From: Jaminaea rosea
Lineage: Eukaryota; Basidiomycota; Exobasidiomycetes; Microstromatales
Length of the DNA stretch: 64,000 nucleotides
Assembly (NCBI RefSeq): GCF_003144245.1
Contig: NW_020289982.1
Location: 310,001 to 374,000, forward strand
Direction of reading: 5' to 3'
Part shown: piece by piece, positions 32,904-46,830 of the stretch
Layout: every line of letters starts with the position of its first letter
Position numbering within the stretch: position 1 is the first letter of the stretch
Program-made: the position numbers and the translations under genes
Notes under the pieces: model-generated
What the model was told of the DNA's origin: nothing
The model's database searches: none
Seen by the model: the letters and a program-made list of their open reading frames with translations, nothing else

Positions 32904-34490
32904 GATGACGACGGCAATGGGCACTGCGAGCGGCTAGAGGAGCGGCCTTTGAAGATGAGGATGATTGAACAAAGGAGGGGAGCGAGGACAGGGAGAGGGA
33001 GAGATGCGGCGTCTCCGGCTCTCGTGTGCGTGAGGTCTCAGAGCAAGTCGTGACAAATGGAGATGAGGGCACGCCGGCGTACCGGTTGTATGCAGCTAAC
33101 GTCGCCGCTGACGATGAGAAGCAGCGACTTGGCGAAAAGGAGGACGGCGGTGTTGACGAGGAAAACGAAGGGGCCCGTATGCTCGCCGTTTGCGGGGTAT
33201 AACAGCGATGATGATGATGATCTTGGTGGCCGAGGGCCAGGCTTCGCTGCCTAGCTGCGCGAGCGGGTGACGCTTTCGAGCTGCACAAGTCTGCAGCAGC
33301 AGCCTCGTCCGTCCGTCCGTCTCAGTCGACCGGGCGGAGACGGCGACAATGGGTGAGAGCCTCTCGTACGACGGGGACTGAGATCCAAGCTGAGTCTCAA
33401 GGACGAATACCAAGGTCGACGACGACGTATGCACGCAGCAGCTTGATGGAGTCCGAACGGTGGGTCAGGGGACGACTGATGTGGTGAGGATGATAGGGAA
33501 TGACTTGGTAATGAGGAGAAGAAGAGGGAGATGGGGGAGGGGAAAGTGGCAGCCTAGCCGGGACTGTGGAAGGAGCCCCGCACGGCAAAGTGAACTACTG
33601 GACCCAGGCAGAGGACAAGATGAGAGCCGAGAGCCACAACGACGCCCGGCAGCCAAGAAGCGCTCAACCAGGCATCACAAGCCTTGACAATTGCCATTGA
33701 GACCATCTCGCGCTAGGACATGGCATCCATCTCTGCTGCTTAAGCGCACTACGCCAACGCCATCTGCCGCTGCGCTAAGACGCTGCTGCGCTTAGATTGA
33801 CTGATTGATCGCGAGCCTCGAAGCGCTCGAGGGGGACCCTCCTTTCCTCCCGCTGCGCCTACTCTGCTTTGAGTGGCTCATTCTTTCTGTGCTCCGCTCG
33901 CTCGCACGACCGCTTCGCATCAATAGATCGCTTGTGGCCCTTGGCTCAGACCCGAAGATCGACGCTATATCGTGCGACTTTCTTCGATTTCAGAGACGCT
34001 CCGCTAGGCTGGTGGATCTGGAAGCCGTCCATCGATGCCGTTCAGCAGCAAGGGGCGGATGAGACGACAGGACCTGGAAGCATGACTGATCGGGGTGATA
34101 TTGGATACGGGAGGCTGCATACGATATACGGTGGCTTGAGGCGGAGGCGGGGACGCCGCGGGATCAAGACGTCATGCTCACAAAGCAGCGCAATATCAGC
34201 GCTTCGCACAGCCCGCCATCCTCCTCTCACTATAGTCGCCGTTGAATGAAGGCGTCACGAGTGCTTGCTTGTACTGCTTCATCAGTTCCCACCCCCACGC
34301 TGAGGTCGAAAAGTAGTGTCCTTGGCCGGCTTGCAATGTGGTCCCCGTTCGATCATCGTTGGTCCTGACGCACAGATAGCGAGGCCGCCAGCCAGCCAGC
34401 CAGCCAGCCAGCCATCACTCGGCCTTCCCGTGTCCGCTGCTCCTGCCTCCCGCCTCGCCCCTCACTACTCAACCCCACTCTACGCCAACC
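32904..34490. other. Intergenic region, divergent bHLH / HIU hydrolase
   Basis: 1.59 kb carrying both promoters. Contains a GCCA tandem repeat near 34387 and GAT-rich stretches near 33209. Open frames here show no domain-like sequence. Confidence 0.4.
34387..34414. repeat. GCCA tetranucleotide repeat (7 copies)
   Basis: Seven perfect tandem GCCA units about 75 bases before the ATG of the hydroxyisourate hydrolase, so in its leader or promoter. Confidence 0.95.
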
Positions 34491-34939
34491 ATGACGTCCC
34501 CGATCACCTGCCATGTCCTCGACAGTGCACTTGGCAGGCCAGCTGAAGGTGTAGAGGTCCGTCTGGAGCTGCTCAGTGATCGCGACGACGGCACTAACAG
34601 CTCAGAGCTGCTTGGCACAGGGTGAGCTCAATTGACGTCCGATACTAGCCTCAGCCAAGGGAAGGGCTGCTCGCTCACCACCCTTCACCTTCCCCGATCG
34701 TCAGCCAAACAAATGCAGACGGACGCTGCACCAGCCTCCTCCCATCGTCACACACCCTGACCTCCGCATCGTCGTATCGTCTCACATTCCTCACTGGCCC
34801 CTACTTCGCTCGAGACGCACGCAAGACCTTCTATCCGCGCGTGGAGATCCTGTTCACTGTGAGCGAACCGGCAGAGAAGCATTATCATGTACCACTGCTT
34901 TTGAGCCCCTTTGGTTATACGACCTATAGGGGTTCGTGA
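34491..34939 (+). CDS. 5-hydroxyisourate hydrolase (transthyretin-like)
   Basis: Hydrolyses 5-hydroxyisourate to OHCU in uric acid degradation, downstream of urate oxidase. Two exons, 34491-34621 and 34705-34939, 121 residues, the normal subunit size. The N-terminal ITCHVLDSALGRPA and the C-terminal HYHVPLLLSPFGYTTYRGS carry the family signature, including the active-site His residues and the terminal YRGS; TNADGRC fits the central loop. There is no clear peroxisomal SKL-type end. No other purine-catabolism gene is adjacent, although a Dal5-family permease lies 10 kb away. Confidence 0.93.
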
Positions 34940-35290
34940 GTGTGGGCGAGAGGAGGACGAGAAGGGAGGGGGGGGGGGGTCGAGGTGGAGTAATTTGTAG
35001 ACGAACGACGATGAGTTGCACGACCTCAATATCACACAAAAGGTCACACAACGAGGAGACTTCTCGACGGCTTCAGGATCCATCTGCCTGCCTCTGCGCC
35101 ATCGTCGTCCACGAGCTCAATCGTGATCCCTCATCTTCAGAGTATGAATGCGCGTACGCAGATGTTGAGATTGCTATCTCACCTCACGCACGTCAAGGCG
35201 TGACAGGAGGTTGGGTGTGATGAAGTGTACAAGAGAGTGCGGGAGAGGAAGCCACGACCGACCGAAGAGCTCCAAAGCTAATGGAGAGCT
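34940..35290. other. Convergent intergenic region with 12-G run
   Basis: Lies between the 3' ends of the hydroxyisourate hydrolase and RPL35 genes. A 12-base G run occurs at 34968-34979. No gene was recognised. Confidence 0.4.
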
Positions 35291-36302
35291 TTACGCCTTG
35301 AGGACGTAACGGCGCTGGCCGAAGTGGACCTGCTTCTTGTGCTCGCGCTCAGTCTGCTGGCTGCGCTCGTGCTGGAAGAGGAGGAAGGAAGATGATGAGT
35401 TAGTCGTCTCTTCGATGATAGTGATAGTGATTTCGGACGGCTGGGGCGACGAGGCGAGGGAAGCCCAGCTCAAAGAGAGTCGCTCAAATGAACGCCTTTG
35501 GCCTCTCGACGGCTGTAGCAGGATGTCCGCCCCCGGCCTAGCGCCCGCCGCCTTTGCAACCCTTCATTCCATCGTCTGCATCCCCGCAGCACCGAATCGC
35601 TATTCCTGCCTTTGTTGATCTCGAAGACGTGCTTCAAGCCCCATCCCTCTTTGTGGGACCTGCCGCCCCCGTCTCCCTGCCCAACCCGTCGTCTTCGCTG
35701 GTGCCCTCGCCCTTCGTCTCAGCTTGATAGCGCATGCTCACCTTGGTCAGCCTCCTGCGGATAGCACGAGTCTTCTTGGCACGGAGGTCGAGGGGCTGGT
35801 ACTTCTTGCCCTTATAGAACTCGCGGAGGTTGGCGCGCTGCTTCTGGTTCATGACAGTGAGGACGCGGGCGATCGACTTGCGGGTCGAGTTGCTGCGAGG
35901 GAGAAGGGAGGTGAGGAGTTGATGTGTGAGCAATCATACTCGGTAGATTATTTGGATGATGCCTCCTCCAGGCTGCCTCCTCGTCCATCATCGTCCTGCC
36001 CGCAACGAGAATTCGAACATTTGCTCGAGGCCGAAGAGGGTCGCCCTGCCCAAATAGTCCACCTCCCGATCTCGTCCATGGCCGAGCGATCGCTCTGCTC
36101 CCTCCCTTGCGTCCTCTTCATTTGTCCAGCCATGCCCACGTCACGCCGCCTGCGATGCTCACATCCTGGTCAGCTTGCTGGAAGCACCACCAGCGACCTT
36201 GGCCACACGGAGCTGGAGGAGCTCGCCCTTGAGCTCCTCGAGCTGCTTGGTGAGGTCGGCCTTGGACTTGCCGGTGAGTTCGTGAGCCTTGACCTTTGCC
36301 AT
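35291..36302 (-). CDS. RPL35: 60S ribosomal protein L35 (uL29)
   Basis: Large-subunit ribosomal protein near the exit tunnel. Three exons (36302-36163, 35892-35742, 35371-35291) give exactly 123 residues, the usual eukaryotic length. Conserved stretches: [56 protein letters not shown] and a C-terminal [16 protein letters not shown]. The introns (270 and 370 bases) are longer than most in the window, as is common for fungal ribosomal protein genes. Divergent from the CPSF6-like gene. Confidence 0.96.
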
Positions 36303-36883
36303 TTCGACGATGAAGAATAGGGTGAGGGGATAAGAAGGGGAGGTGGTAGTGAAGAAGATTCGACGATCTCGAAGTTGTCGTCGAGGCGTGCGGCGAGCGA
36401 GGCGGGTGGGCAGGCGGGGCGGCACAACTCGATTCGTCTGGCTGGGCGGCTGCTGCTTGCTTGCCCGCCTTGCTCGCTCGAGACTTTGAATCGAGCAGAG
36501 GGCCAGGCGGAGACCGCGCGCAGCTCAAGGCCTCATCTCCGTCGGCTCCGAGACGCTGCGATGAACCAGCCCTCTTTCCGTCCGACCCAAGCCAGCAACA
36601 ACGGCCGGATGCAGCATCGCTCCTCTGCATCAACAGACAAGACTTCGTGTGGTAACAAGCTGTAGGCCACGGCTCCCACCTGTACCAAACTACCCCGCTG
36701 CGCACATTTGGCAGAAAGCGATCACTTCCTGTACACGTCCGCTAGTTCGCTACCTCAGGCCACTTGGCTGTTGTACCTGTAAAGCAGTTGGCCGAGACGA
36801 ATACGACGAGGCAGACGAACTCGTGGCTCTCTCAATCGCACTGCAGTCGCGTGCTTGTACCTTAGCAAAGTAGACTTGCAGCA
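36303..36883. promoter_or_regulatory. Divergent promoter region, RPL35 / CPSF6-like
   Basis: 580 bases between two head-to-head starts. The RPL35 side has a C/T-rich leader on its coding strand. No specific operator was recognised. Confidence 0.4.
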
Positions 36884-38598
36884 ATGGACGACGACAACTT
36901 TGACCTGTATGGCGTGAGTAGCTGGTCCACATTGCAAGGCTCCGTAATAGCTAGGCAGCGATCGACGGAAGGCAGGCATGGAGAGGATCCATTTCAGTGG
37001 AGGTGGCAGCCTATATGCCACAAAGAGCGCTCGCTGACGCTCGATCATCGCTTGTTTCATGTACATCTCGCTCTCTATTCACCTTGCGCTGCCAGGATAC
37101 GGACCTGTACTCATCGGCTGCTGGAGCAGGTGGAGGCGACGATGAGGAAGACTTGTTGGGCCTTGATGACAACGATGCGCAGGCCGGTGACAAGAGGCGA
37201 CGCGAGGACAGCGTAGGCCGCAATGACGGCGGAAAGGTAAGACAGAGATGACAGTGGGAGGAAGTCATCAGGGTGTGCGCGTGCTGACTCGTAGCGTCTT
37301 CGTCGAAAGGCCGGCACGTCAACTTCGACTCCCTTTTTGCCGCCTCCCCGTGAACAACAGCAGCCTCAGCAACAGCCTCAGCAGCCCTCGCCTGCTCCTC
37401 AACAGCAGTATCAGCAGCCTCCGCCCCAGCAGCAGCAGCAGCAGCCTCCTTCTCAACAGCAGCCCTACTCTCAACAGCAGCTCCCCACATCCCCCATCTC
37501 CGCCCGCCAAGCCCTCGCTGGCCGCCCAAAAGTACAGGACCCCACAATCCAGAACGCTCTGTACATCGGTGACCTCAACTGGTGGACATCAGATGAGGAC
37601 ATTCGCTCCGTCGCCGTCTCCCACGCTGGCGTGGACCTTCTGCTCTCCGATGTGACCTTCTCTGAGCACAAAGTCAACGGCAAGAGCAAGGGGATCGCAT
37701 TCGTAGAGTGTGCGAGCCAGGAGGAGGCTACTAGACTAAAGGAGTGGTTCGATGCGAACGAGTTTCAATTCAAGCGCTGCAACGCCACGCTGACGACGAG
37801 CGCGAATGGAAATCCGTTCAAGACGTGGGTACGAGCGACGCAGGAATGAAGCAAAGGCCGCGAATGCTGACGAACGACCTCTCTGCGACACCTCTCACGC
37901 GCGCACAGCCTGCCGAAGGAAGCACCGCAACGCGACAACGCATCCGGTGGACCCAACCGTGGCGGTGGCATGTTGAATGGCGGGCCCCGTGGAGGCGGTA
38001 TGATGGGCAACAACGCTATGAACCGTGGAGGCGGCAATATGGGTGGGATGGGCCGAGGAGGCGGCAACATGGGTGGAATGCCCATGGCAGGCGCGCCTAT
38101 CCGCATGGGCGGGGGCCAGGGGGGACGTGGTGGCTTCAACAACAATGCCAACAATGGTATGATGGGCGGCGGGATGCAAGGCATGGGCGGGATGAACATG
38201 GGTCAAATGGGTATGGGGATGCCAATGATGGGGATGCAAGGGATGATGGGTGGTGGCGGTGTTGGCGGGAACAACATGAGAGGAGGCATGAGAGGGGGCT
38301 TCCGAGGAGGACGTGGAGGAGGAATGAACATGATGGGTGGAGGGCAGGGTCACTTTGTGAGTCTGAGCATCGCCAAAGCGCTCAGCTTCGTCAGTGTGGG
38401 CGTCAGACTGACCTGACTCCTCTTCGACATCGCTCACAGAACCCCAACTTCTTCGGTGGTGGAGGCGGCAACCCGATGATGATGATGATGGGCAATCAAG
38501 GTCAAGGTCAAGGGCAAGGTATGCCTGGCGCTCCCTCTGGCCCTTCTGCTGACGACAGGGCGCCCAAGCGACCCCGAGGGGACGAGGGTGGGCAGTAG
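36884..38598 (+). CDS. CPSF6/CFIm68-like RNA-binding protein
   Basis: Probable pre-mRNA 3'-end processing factor. Five exons (36884-36913, 37096-37236, 37295-37824, 37909-38356, 38440-38598) give 435 residues. Layout: short acidic start ([10 protein letters not shown], like CPSF6-family N-termini), Gln/Pro-rich linker, one RRM starting at [17 protein letters not shown] with a second conserved block [12 protein letters not shown], then a long Gly/Met/Asn-rich tail with RGG/GRGG motifs, and a basic end [11 protein letters not shown] that may be a nuclear signal. The WWT in the first RRM strand is typical of CPSF6/CPSF7. The metazoan RS-like C-terminus is replaced by the Gly/Met-rich region. Tail-to-tail with CTP synthase. 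Confidence 0.85.
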
Positions 38599-38744
38599 CC
38601 ACGAGAAGGGGGAGGGAGCACGATAACAACAACCCGCAACATTTGCACATATTCACCACGCCTCTTTCTGACATACGAACAATGCTATTATGATTCGAAT
38701 GCACTCAACAGATGCGTGACGAGCAAGAAGTCGTATCGTAGCGC

Positions 38745-41129
<2,385 letters not shown>

Positions 41130-41684
41130 GGCGGGCGACGAGGGGGAGCGCAGCAGGAGCCGAGGGTTGATGGAGAGGTAATGCTAGGATGGGATGGATA
41201 AAGAGTCGGAGACGGCAGCCAACGAGTTCAAGTCGCGTCGACGACGAGCGGACAATCTCAAATTTCGGAAATTGGCTCGCACAGGCGCGCCGCGGCGGCA
41301 ACGAGGGAGGGAGACGGGCGACATCGAGGCGTCCAGCGTGGGTAGGGGAATTAAGAACAATGGCGGCAGAAGCATTGGTGAGGCTATTGTTGGGTTCAAG
41401 TTGAGATGACCCCGTTTGCACAGCCCAAGGCTGACTGACGAGCGACTGCTATTCACACTGCCTGGTTGGACACTGAGAAGAGTCAACCTTCGTCGTCGTG
41501 TTGGCTGCCTGCGTTGCCCGCCCGGCTTGGCTTGCCATCCTGCCCGTTCGCCCGCCCTGCTCCCGTCGTCGTTGGTTGACGCGGCCTCACTCGAGCGAGC
41601 GGGTGGAGCAACCAACGCCGCCTCGCTCGAGCCTTGCAACCTTCTCACCATCATCACCACCATCATCACCCTCGCATCGTCACG
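41130..41684. promoter_or_regulatory. Divergent promoter region, CTP synthase / RPN5
   Basis: 555 bases between head-to-head starts. CAT/CAC repeats precede the RPN5 ATG. Nothing else recognised. Confidence 0.4.
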
Positions 41685-43577
41685 ATGAGCAACGTAGAGA
41701 AGAAGCAGGAGGCGGATCTGTGAGTAGCAGGCACGCCACTTAACAGCTCATCTGCCATCAGACTGACCGTCTGCCCTCCACCGCTCGCAGCACCGCCGAT
41801 GTCGACGCTCTTCTCCCCGAGGCCGAGCAGCTCGCCAAGTCAGGCCAGCTCCCCTCGGCCCTCGAGAAGCTCGCTGTCCTCGAGAAGAAGTCTCGTCAGG
41901 CAGCAGACATGGTCAGCACCACTCGCCTCCTCCTAGCCTCCCTCGCCCTCATCCGCTCCACCCCGTCAACCTCCAAGACAAATTGGCAGCTCATGAACGA
42001 CACCATCATCTCCCTCTCCAGGAAGCATGGTCAGCTCAAGCAAGCCACGACCAAGATGGTACAGGCGGCCATGTGCTACCTTCAGCCTCCGGGATCCGCC
42101 CCTGTTGAGGTGACGGAGCCACCCAAGGAGGAGGAGGACACGAAGATGGAGGAGGCAGCGAAGACGGTCGAGGCTAATGCCAAGGATGGGGTATCAGCCG
42201 CTGAGGAGCCCAAGTCGGAGAGGGAGAAGGACAAGGAGAGGAAGAGGCTGGAGAAAGAGAGGGAAGGGAAAGAGGCAGAGGCTGTCACAAAGCTGCTGGA
42301 GCAGGCGAGGAGAACCGGAGATGAAGGACTTGACCCGACAGCAAGGAGAAAGCTGGTCGAGACGCTGCGACAGGTGACCGAGGGCAAGGTAAGTTCGCGC
42401 GAGAGGCGGAGGTGACGACACGACGTGAATCTCATATTGACGCCTTCTCATTGCCCTTGCAGATCTTTGTCGAAGTTGAGCGAGCTCGCGTCACCCGCAT
42501 GCTCTCGACAATGCTCGTAGAGGAGGGCAACCTCAACAAGGTGCGAGCGAGCGAGGGGAAAGGCAGCATACCGTCTTGATATTGGCGCTTACATCTCAGT
42601 CCTCCTCTACTCGCAGGCCATTGAAGTGCTGCAGGACCTTCAGGTCGAGACTTTCGGCAGCATGGAGCGTAGGGAGAAAACGGAGTTCATCATCGAGCAG
42701 ATGCGCCTCAATCTCGAGAAGAAGTGAGCTGAGCCCATCACAGCATGGAATGACGACCTTGTAGCAGCGAGTGACTAATCTTGACTCTGCCTATCCCTCT
42801 CACAGGGAATATGTCCAACTAGTAATCGCCTCGCGCAAGATCAACACAAAGTTCTTCAAGGACGCAGCCCAGCACGACCTCAAGCTGCAGTACTACGAGT
42901 ACATGATCCAATGGGCTGTCCATGAGAAGAAACACCTCGACGCTTGCAAGTTCTGGCGTGAAGTTCTCGACACGCCCCGCGTCAAGGAAGAAGAAGCCAA
43001 AGCCGCCGAAGCCCTCCGCAATGTGGTCGTCTTCCTCGTGCTGGCGCCCTACGACAATGAGCAGAGCGATTTGATGGCTCGCGTTGAGGCTACGGAGGAT
43101 TTGGACTCAGTGCCCGAGCACAAGAACCTGCTCAAGTGCTTCACCACACCCGAGCTCATGCGCTGGCCTGGTATCGAGGCGCTCTACGGCCCTCTTCTGC
43201 GTGGCACAGCCACCTTCGAATCCAACACGACGGAGGGGCAGTACAGATGGGAAGAGCTGCACAAGCGCGTAGTAGACCACAACATTCGCGTTGTATCCAA
43301 GTACTACACGCGCATCACCCTCGCCCGCCTAGCACAGCTACTCGACCTCCCCGTTAAGGAGGCAGAGCAGGCCCTTTGCGGCTTGGTCACTTCAGGGACC
43401 GTCTGGGCGCGCATCGATCGTCCGGAGGGGGTTGTGTCGTTGCAGAAGAAGCAGGATACGCAGGAGCAGCTCAACAGCTGGAGCGGAGATATCAATAAGT
43501 TGATGACGCTGGTGGAGGAGGCGGCGCATTTGGTCAACAGGGAGAGGGCGGTTGTGAGGGCGGGGTTGGGAGCGTGA
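41685..43577 (+). CDS. RPN5: 26S proteasome regulatory subunit Rpn5 (PSMD12)
   Basis: Lid subunit of the 19S regulatory particle. Five exons (41685-41719, 41791-42388, 42463-42540, 42617-42723, 42806-43577) give 529 residues. The start [20 protein letters not shown] and the helical repeats ([56 protein letters not shown]) match Rpn5, and the PCI domain near the C-terminus contains [20 protein letters not shown] followed by [14 protein letters not shown] Lys/Glu-rich insertion of about 70 residues lies in exon 2 after the first helical block, absent from compact family members. Confidence 0.94.
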
Positions 43578-44096
43578 ATGTGCGCACGCCGGATAGAGCA
43601 ATGAAAACGAGATGACGAAGTGCGGAGCATTGACCTTCCGATGCCGTGAATGGTGGACTCGCTGCTTGAGGTCGTCACCACACGATCCCCTTTCTTCTCA
43701 ACGCCCGTGCGTGACACGCGCTTTTGACCTCAATCGAAGGTGTTGATTGCTGCCTCCTCGCCCGTCCCGCTGCCGCCTGGCGCCTGGAGCTTGTGCCCGC
43801 TGGGCTGGATGGCTCCGCCCGTCTTCCGACGCGACGCCTTGACTTCTCTGCGTGCGTCGTCCTTCCAACCCAACACCATCCGATCCATCCGCTCCCCGCT
43901 CGCCCTCTTTATACCAGTGTATATCCCCACGTCGAGCTCGTTGATCGGACCGTGAGCACGGCGGGACACAGACACCGCGCAAGGAGTATCCTGCTCACAG
44001 CACACCCGCGAATCGAATCACCTCGACATCCCATCGCGCACGCACTCGCAGGCACGCCTCATCTTCTCCCCATTTCCCTGACCCCACTCTACAAGA
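43578..44096. other. Intergenic region upstream of divergent beta-tubulin
   Basis: Contains the RPN5 3' end and the tubulin promoter and leader. A TTTATACC word near 43911 is the only TATA-like element, about 185 bases before the ATG. Confidence 0.4.
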
Positions 44097-45980
44097 ATGA
44101 GGGAAATCGTACGTGTCAAGATCGATGTTTGAGACATTCGGAGCACCACTCTGACACCCATATATCCCCTCTCTGCGCCCGTCGCCGCGCTCAGGTTTCC
44201 ATCGGTGTCGGACAATGTGGTAACCAGGTCAGCCAGGCCTTTTGGGCCGGCCTCCTCTTGGAGCACGGTCTTGATGAGAATGGAGTAAGTAGAGCAGTCA
44301 TAAGCAGGTGAGAAGAGTAGGATACTGACAAAATACTGTCGCTGTACTCGTCGCGCCTCGCAGCAATACGTCGGCAACAACCCAAACCAGATCGACAAGG
44401 CCAACGTTTTCTTTGAACCTAGTGGAGTTGAGGGAAAATGGGTCCCCAGGTGAGCTACGTCGATGCAAAGAGATAATATCAGAGAGCACTGAGTCTGATG
44501 CTATTCCCCGCTGCTCGCACACAGGTCTATTCAGGTTGACTTGGAGCCCGGGACAATGGACGCCTTCCGCAACTCCAAGTGAGGACCAATTCCAATTGCC
44601 GCACGAGATCGTCTACTTCTGCCCACATGCTGACTACGCGCCGCTTTGCCGCAGATACTCGCATCTCTTCCGCCCAGACAACTTCGTGGCAGGCAACAAT
44701 GGAGCGGGCAACAACTTTGCCAAGGGTTACTACACCGAAGGCGCCGAGCTCATCGACTCGGTCCTGGACGTGGCCCGCAAAGAGGCCGAGCGAGCGGAGA
44801 TGCTGCAGGGATTCTCGCTGATGCATTCGCTCGGTGGCGGTACCGGCTCCGGACTGGGTACCAACCTCCTCTCCAAGCTGAGGGAAGAGTTCCCTGACCG
44901 AATGCTCAGCACCTGGAGCGTGCTCCCAAGCCCCAAGGTCTCGGACACCGTCGTTGAGCCGTACAATGCTACGCTGTCGTTCCACCAGCTGGTCGAGCAG
45001 GCTGACATGTCCTTCTGCTTGGACAATGAGGCGCTGTACGACATCTGCCAGCGGACGTTGCGCAAGAAGGATCCCAAGTACGAGGACCTCAACGCTATCA
45101 TCGCGTCGGCCATGAGCGGGTGCACGACCACGCTGCGATTCCCGGGCCAGCTCAATGTGAGTGGGCCTAAGACAAGACAATGTTCGAGAGAGACGGAAGG
45201 CTGACACTGCTGATCATCCCCTCGTCAGGCCGACCTCCGCAAGCTCGGTGTCAACATGGTCCCGTTCCCGCGTCTGCACTTCTTCACCTGCTCCTACACT
45301 CCCCTCATCGCCCCCGGCGCCAAGGCCTACCAAAATCTCTCCGTGCCCGAGCTCACTGCGCAGGGCTTCGATCCCAAGAATGTCATGGCTGCCATCGACC
45401 CTCGTCTGGGCAAGATCCTGACCATGGCCGGTATCTACCGTGGCAAGATCGGCGGCAAGGCAGTAGAGGATGCCATGAATCAGCTGCAGACCAAGCAGAG
45501 CAATCTCTTCGTCGAGTGGATCCCGCAGAATACGCTTCACAGCTTGTGCGATGTGCCGCCGCCGCAGAGCAAGATGTCGGCCACATTCATCTCGAACAAC
45601 ACGGCAATCCAGGAGCTCTTCAAGGTGAGTGTGCGGCTGGCTAAAAACTCGCATCGTCTCTACAAGCGGGCGCAGAGGAACCAGACTGACCCTCGACCTC
45701 ACCCCTCGACCGCCCCTCGCAGCGCACCGCCGACCAGTTCGCGATCATGTTCCGCCGCAAAGCTTTCCTTCACTGGTTCACGGGCGAGGGAATGGACGAG
45801 ATGGAGTTCACAGAGGCCGAGTCCAACTTGCAGGACCTCATCGCCGAGTACCAGCAGTACGAGGCTGCAGGATACGACGAGGACGAGGAGGGCATCTACG
45901 AGGAGGAGTACCTGCCGGAGGGCGAGGATGGTGGTGCTGTGATGCAGCAGGAGGGCGCAGAGGAGTCGTACGTCGAGTAG
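44097..45980 (+). CDS. Divergent beta-tubulin
   Basis: Seven exons (44097-44108, 44195-44284, 44364-44449, 44525-44578, 44655-45156, 45229-45624, 45723-45980) give 465 residues. Beta identity: MREI start, QCGNQ, the tubulin signature [27 protein letters not shown] and [20 protein letters not shown]. The protein is unusually divergent: VSIGVG replaces the near-invariant VHIQAG/VHLQTG start, [13 protein letters not shown] and [16 protein letters not shown] differ strongly, and the acidic tail is longer than usual and ends EESYVE. Residues aligned to canonical positions 6, 165, 167 and 198 are Ser, Ser, Trp and Met instead of His, Ala, Phe and Glu. GTP-binding motifs are intact, so it is probably functional. 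Likely a second, specialised isotype rather than the main one. Confidence 0.93.
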
Positions 45981-46830
45981 CAGAGCGTGCTCACGCAAGA
46001 GGAAAGGAAAGAGATGAGATGAGAGAATGTACGCCGCTGCTCCGGACTCTCTTCTGAATGTATGCGTTGTCGACCATTCACTCGTCCTCTCTCTAGAGCC
46101 TCAGCCATCGTATCGCACTCGCAGCTCGCAGTCGCCTTCGTAGCCGTGCGTTGTCGTCTGCGCCCTATTTGGTCGCTTTCAGGCACGAGAGCAGAGGCCA
46201 GGGGCGGGGCGTCGATCGTTGAGCCGCGGAGCGGATGGATGGATGTGGTCTCAGAGCGGGAGGGAGGGCGGCTCAGGCTGGTTGGCGGCGCGACGGACGA
46301 GCGAGGTGGGCGCGTTCATCTACTCGCCTCGACTTCCACTTCTGGTCCTCGCTCCCACTTGTCACTACGTCGACTAACCCACCCTCTTCCCATCGACCGT
46401 TTCCCCTCTCCCCTCCCCTCGACCCCATCCACGACCTCTACAACGAAACAGATCAAGCGGCCGAGAGGCGGTGACGATTACGACGAACAATAGGAGCAGG
46501 CTCTTTCGCTCGCTCACTTTCTACCGGCTATCAACGCATCATCCGGCAGACATCCTCGATCTGCGCGCAGAAGACCATTGACCCGCCTTGCTTTTACGAC
46601 CAACTTGGCGCCCGACAACGACGCTTAGGACGACCACAAAAGAGCCTGCGGATTGTCACCATCATCTCTTTCACGCTTCACACTCTCCTTTGAGCGTCTT
46701 TGCTGCAGGACTTTCGACTCTGGCAGCCATCCATCCATCCTCGACGCCGATCTGCGCGCCCTCATCTTCACCGTAGAGGCCTCAAGCTTCCCTCCGACAA
46801 TCTTTTCCCCACCCCGTACCGCGCCCAGCC
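45981..46830. other. Intergenic region and leader upstream of Tea1-like gene
   Basis: 850 bases between two plus-strand genes. C/T-rich stretches before 46831 look like a long leader. No gene recognised. Confidence 0.4.

Noticed and set aside
34387-34414. GCCA repeat considered as a CRISPR or transposon end
   Set aside because: It is a plain tetranucleotide microsatellite with no spacers, inverted partner or target duplication.
37744-38598. Alternative frame rich in Trp and Arg across the CPSF6-like tail
   Set aside because: The Gly/Met/Asn/RGG-rich frame joins correctly to the RRM exon and has the expected tail composition; the other frame crosses intron signals.
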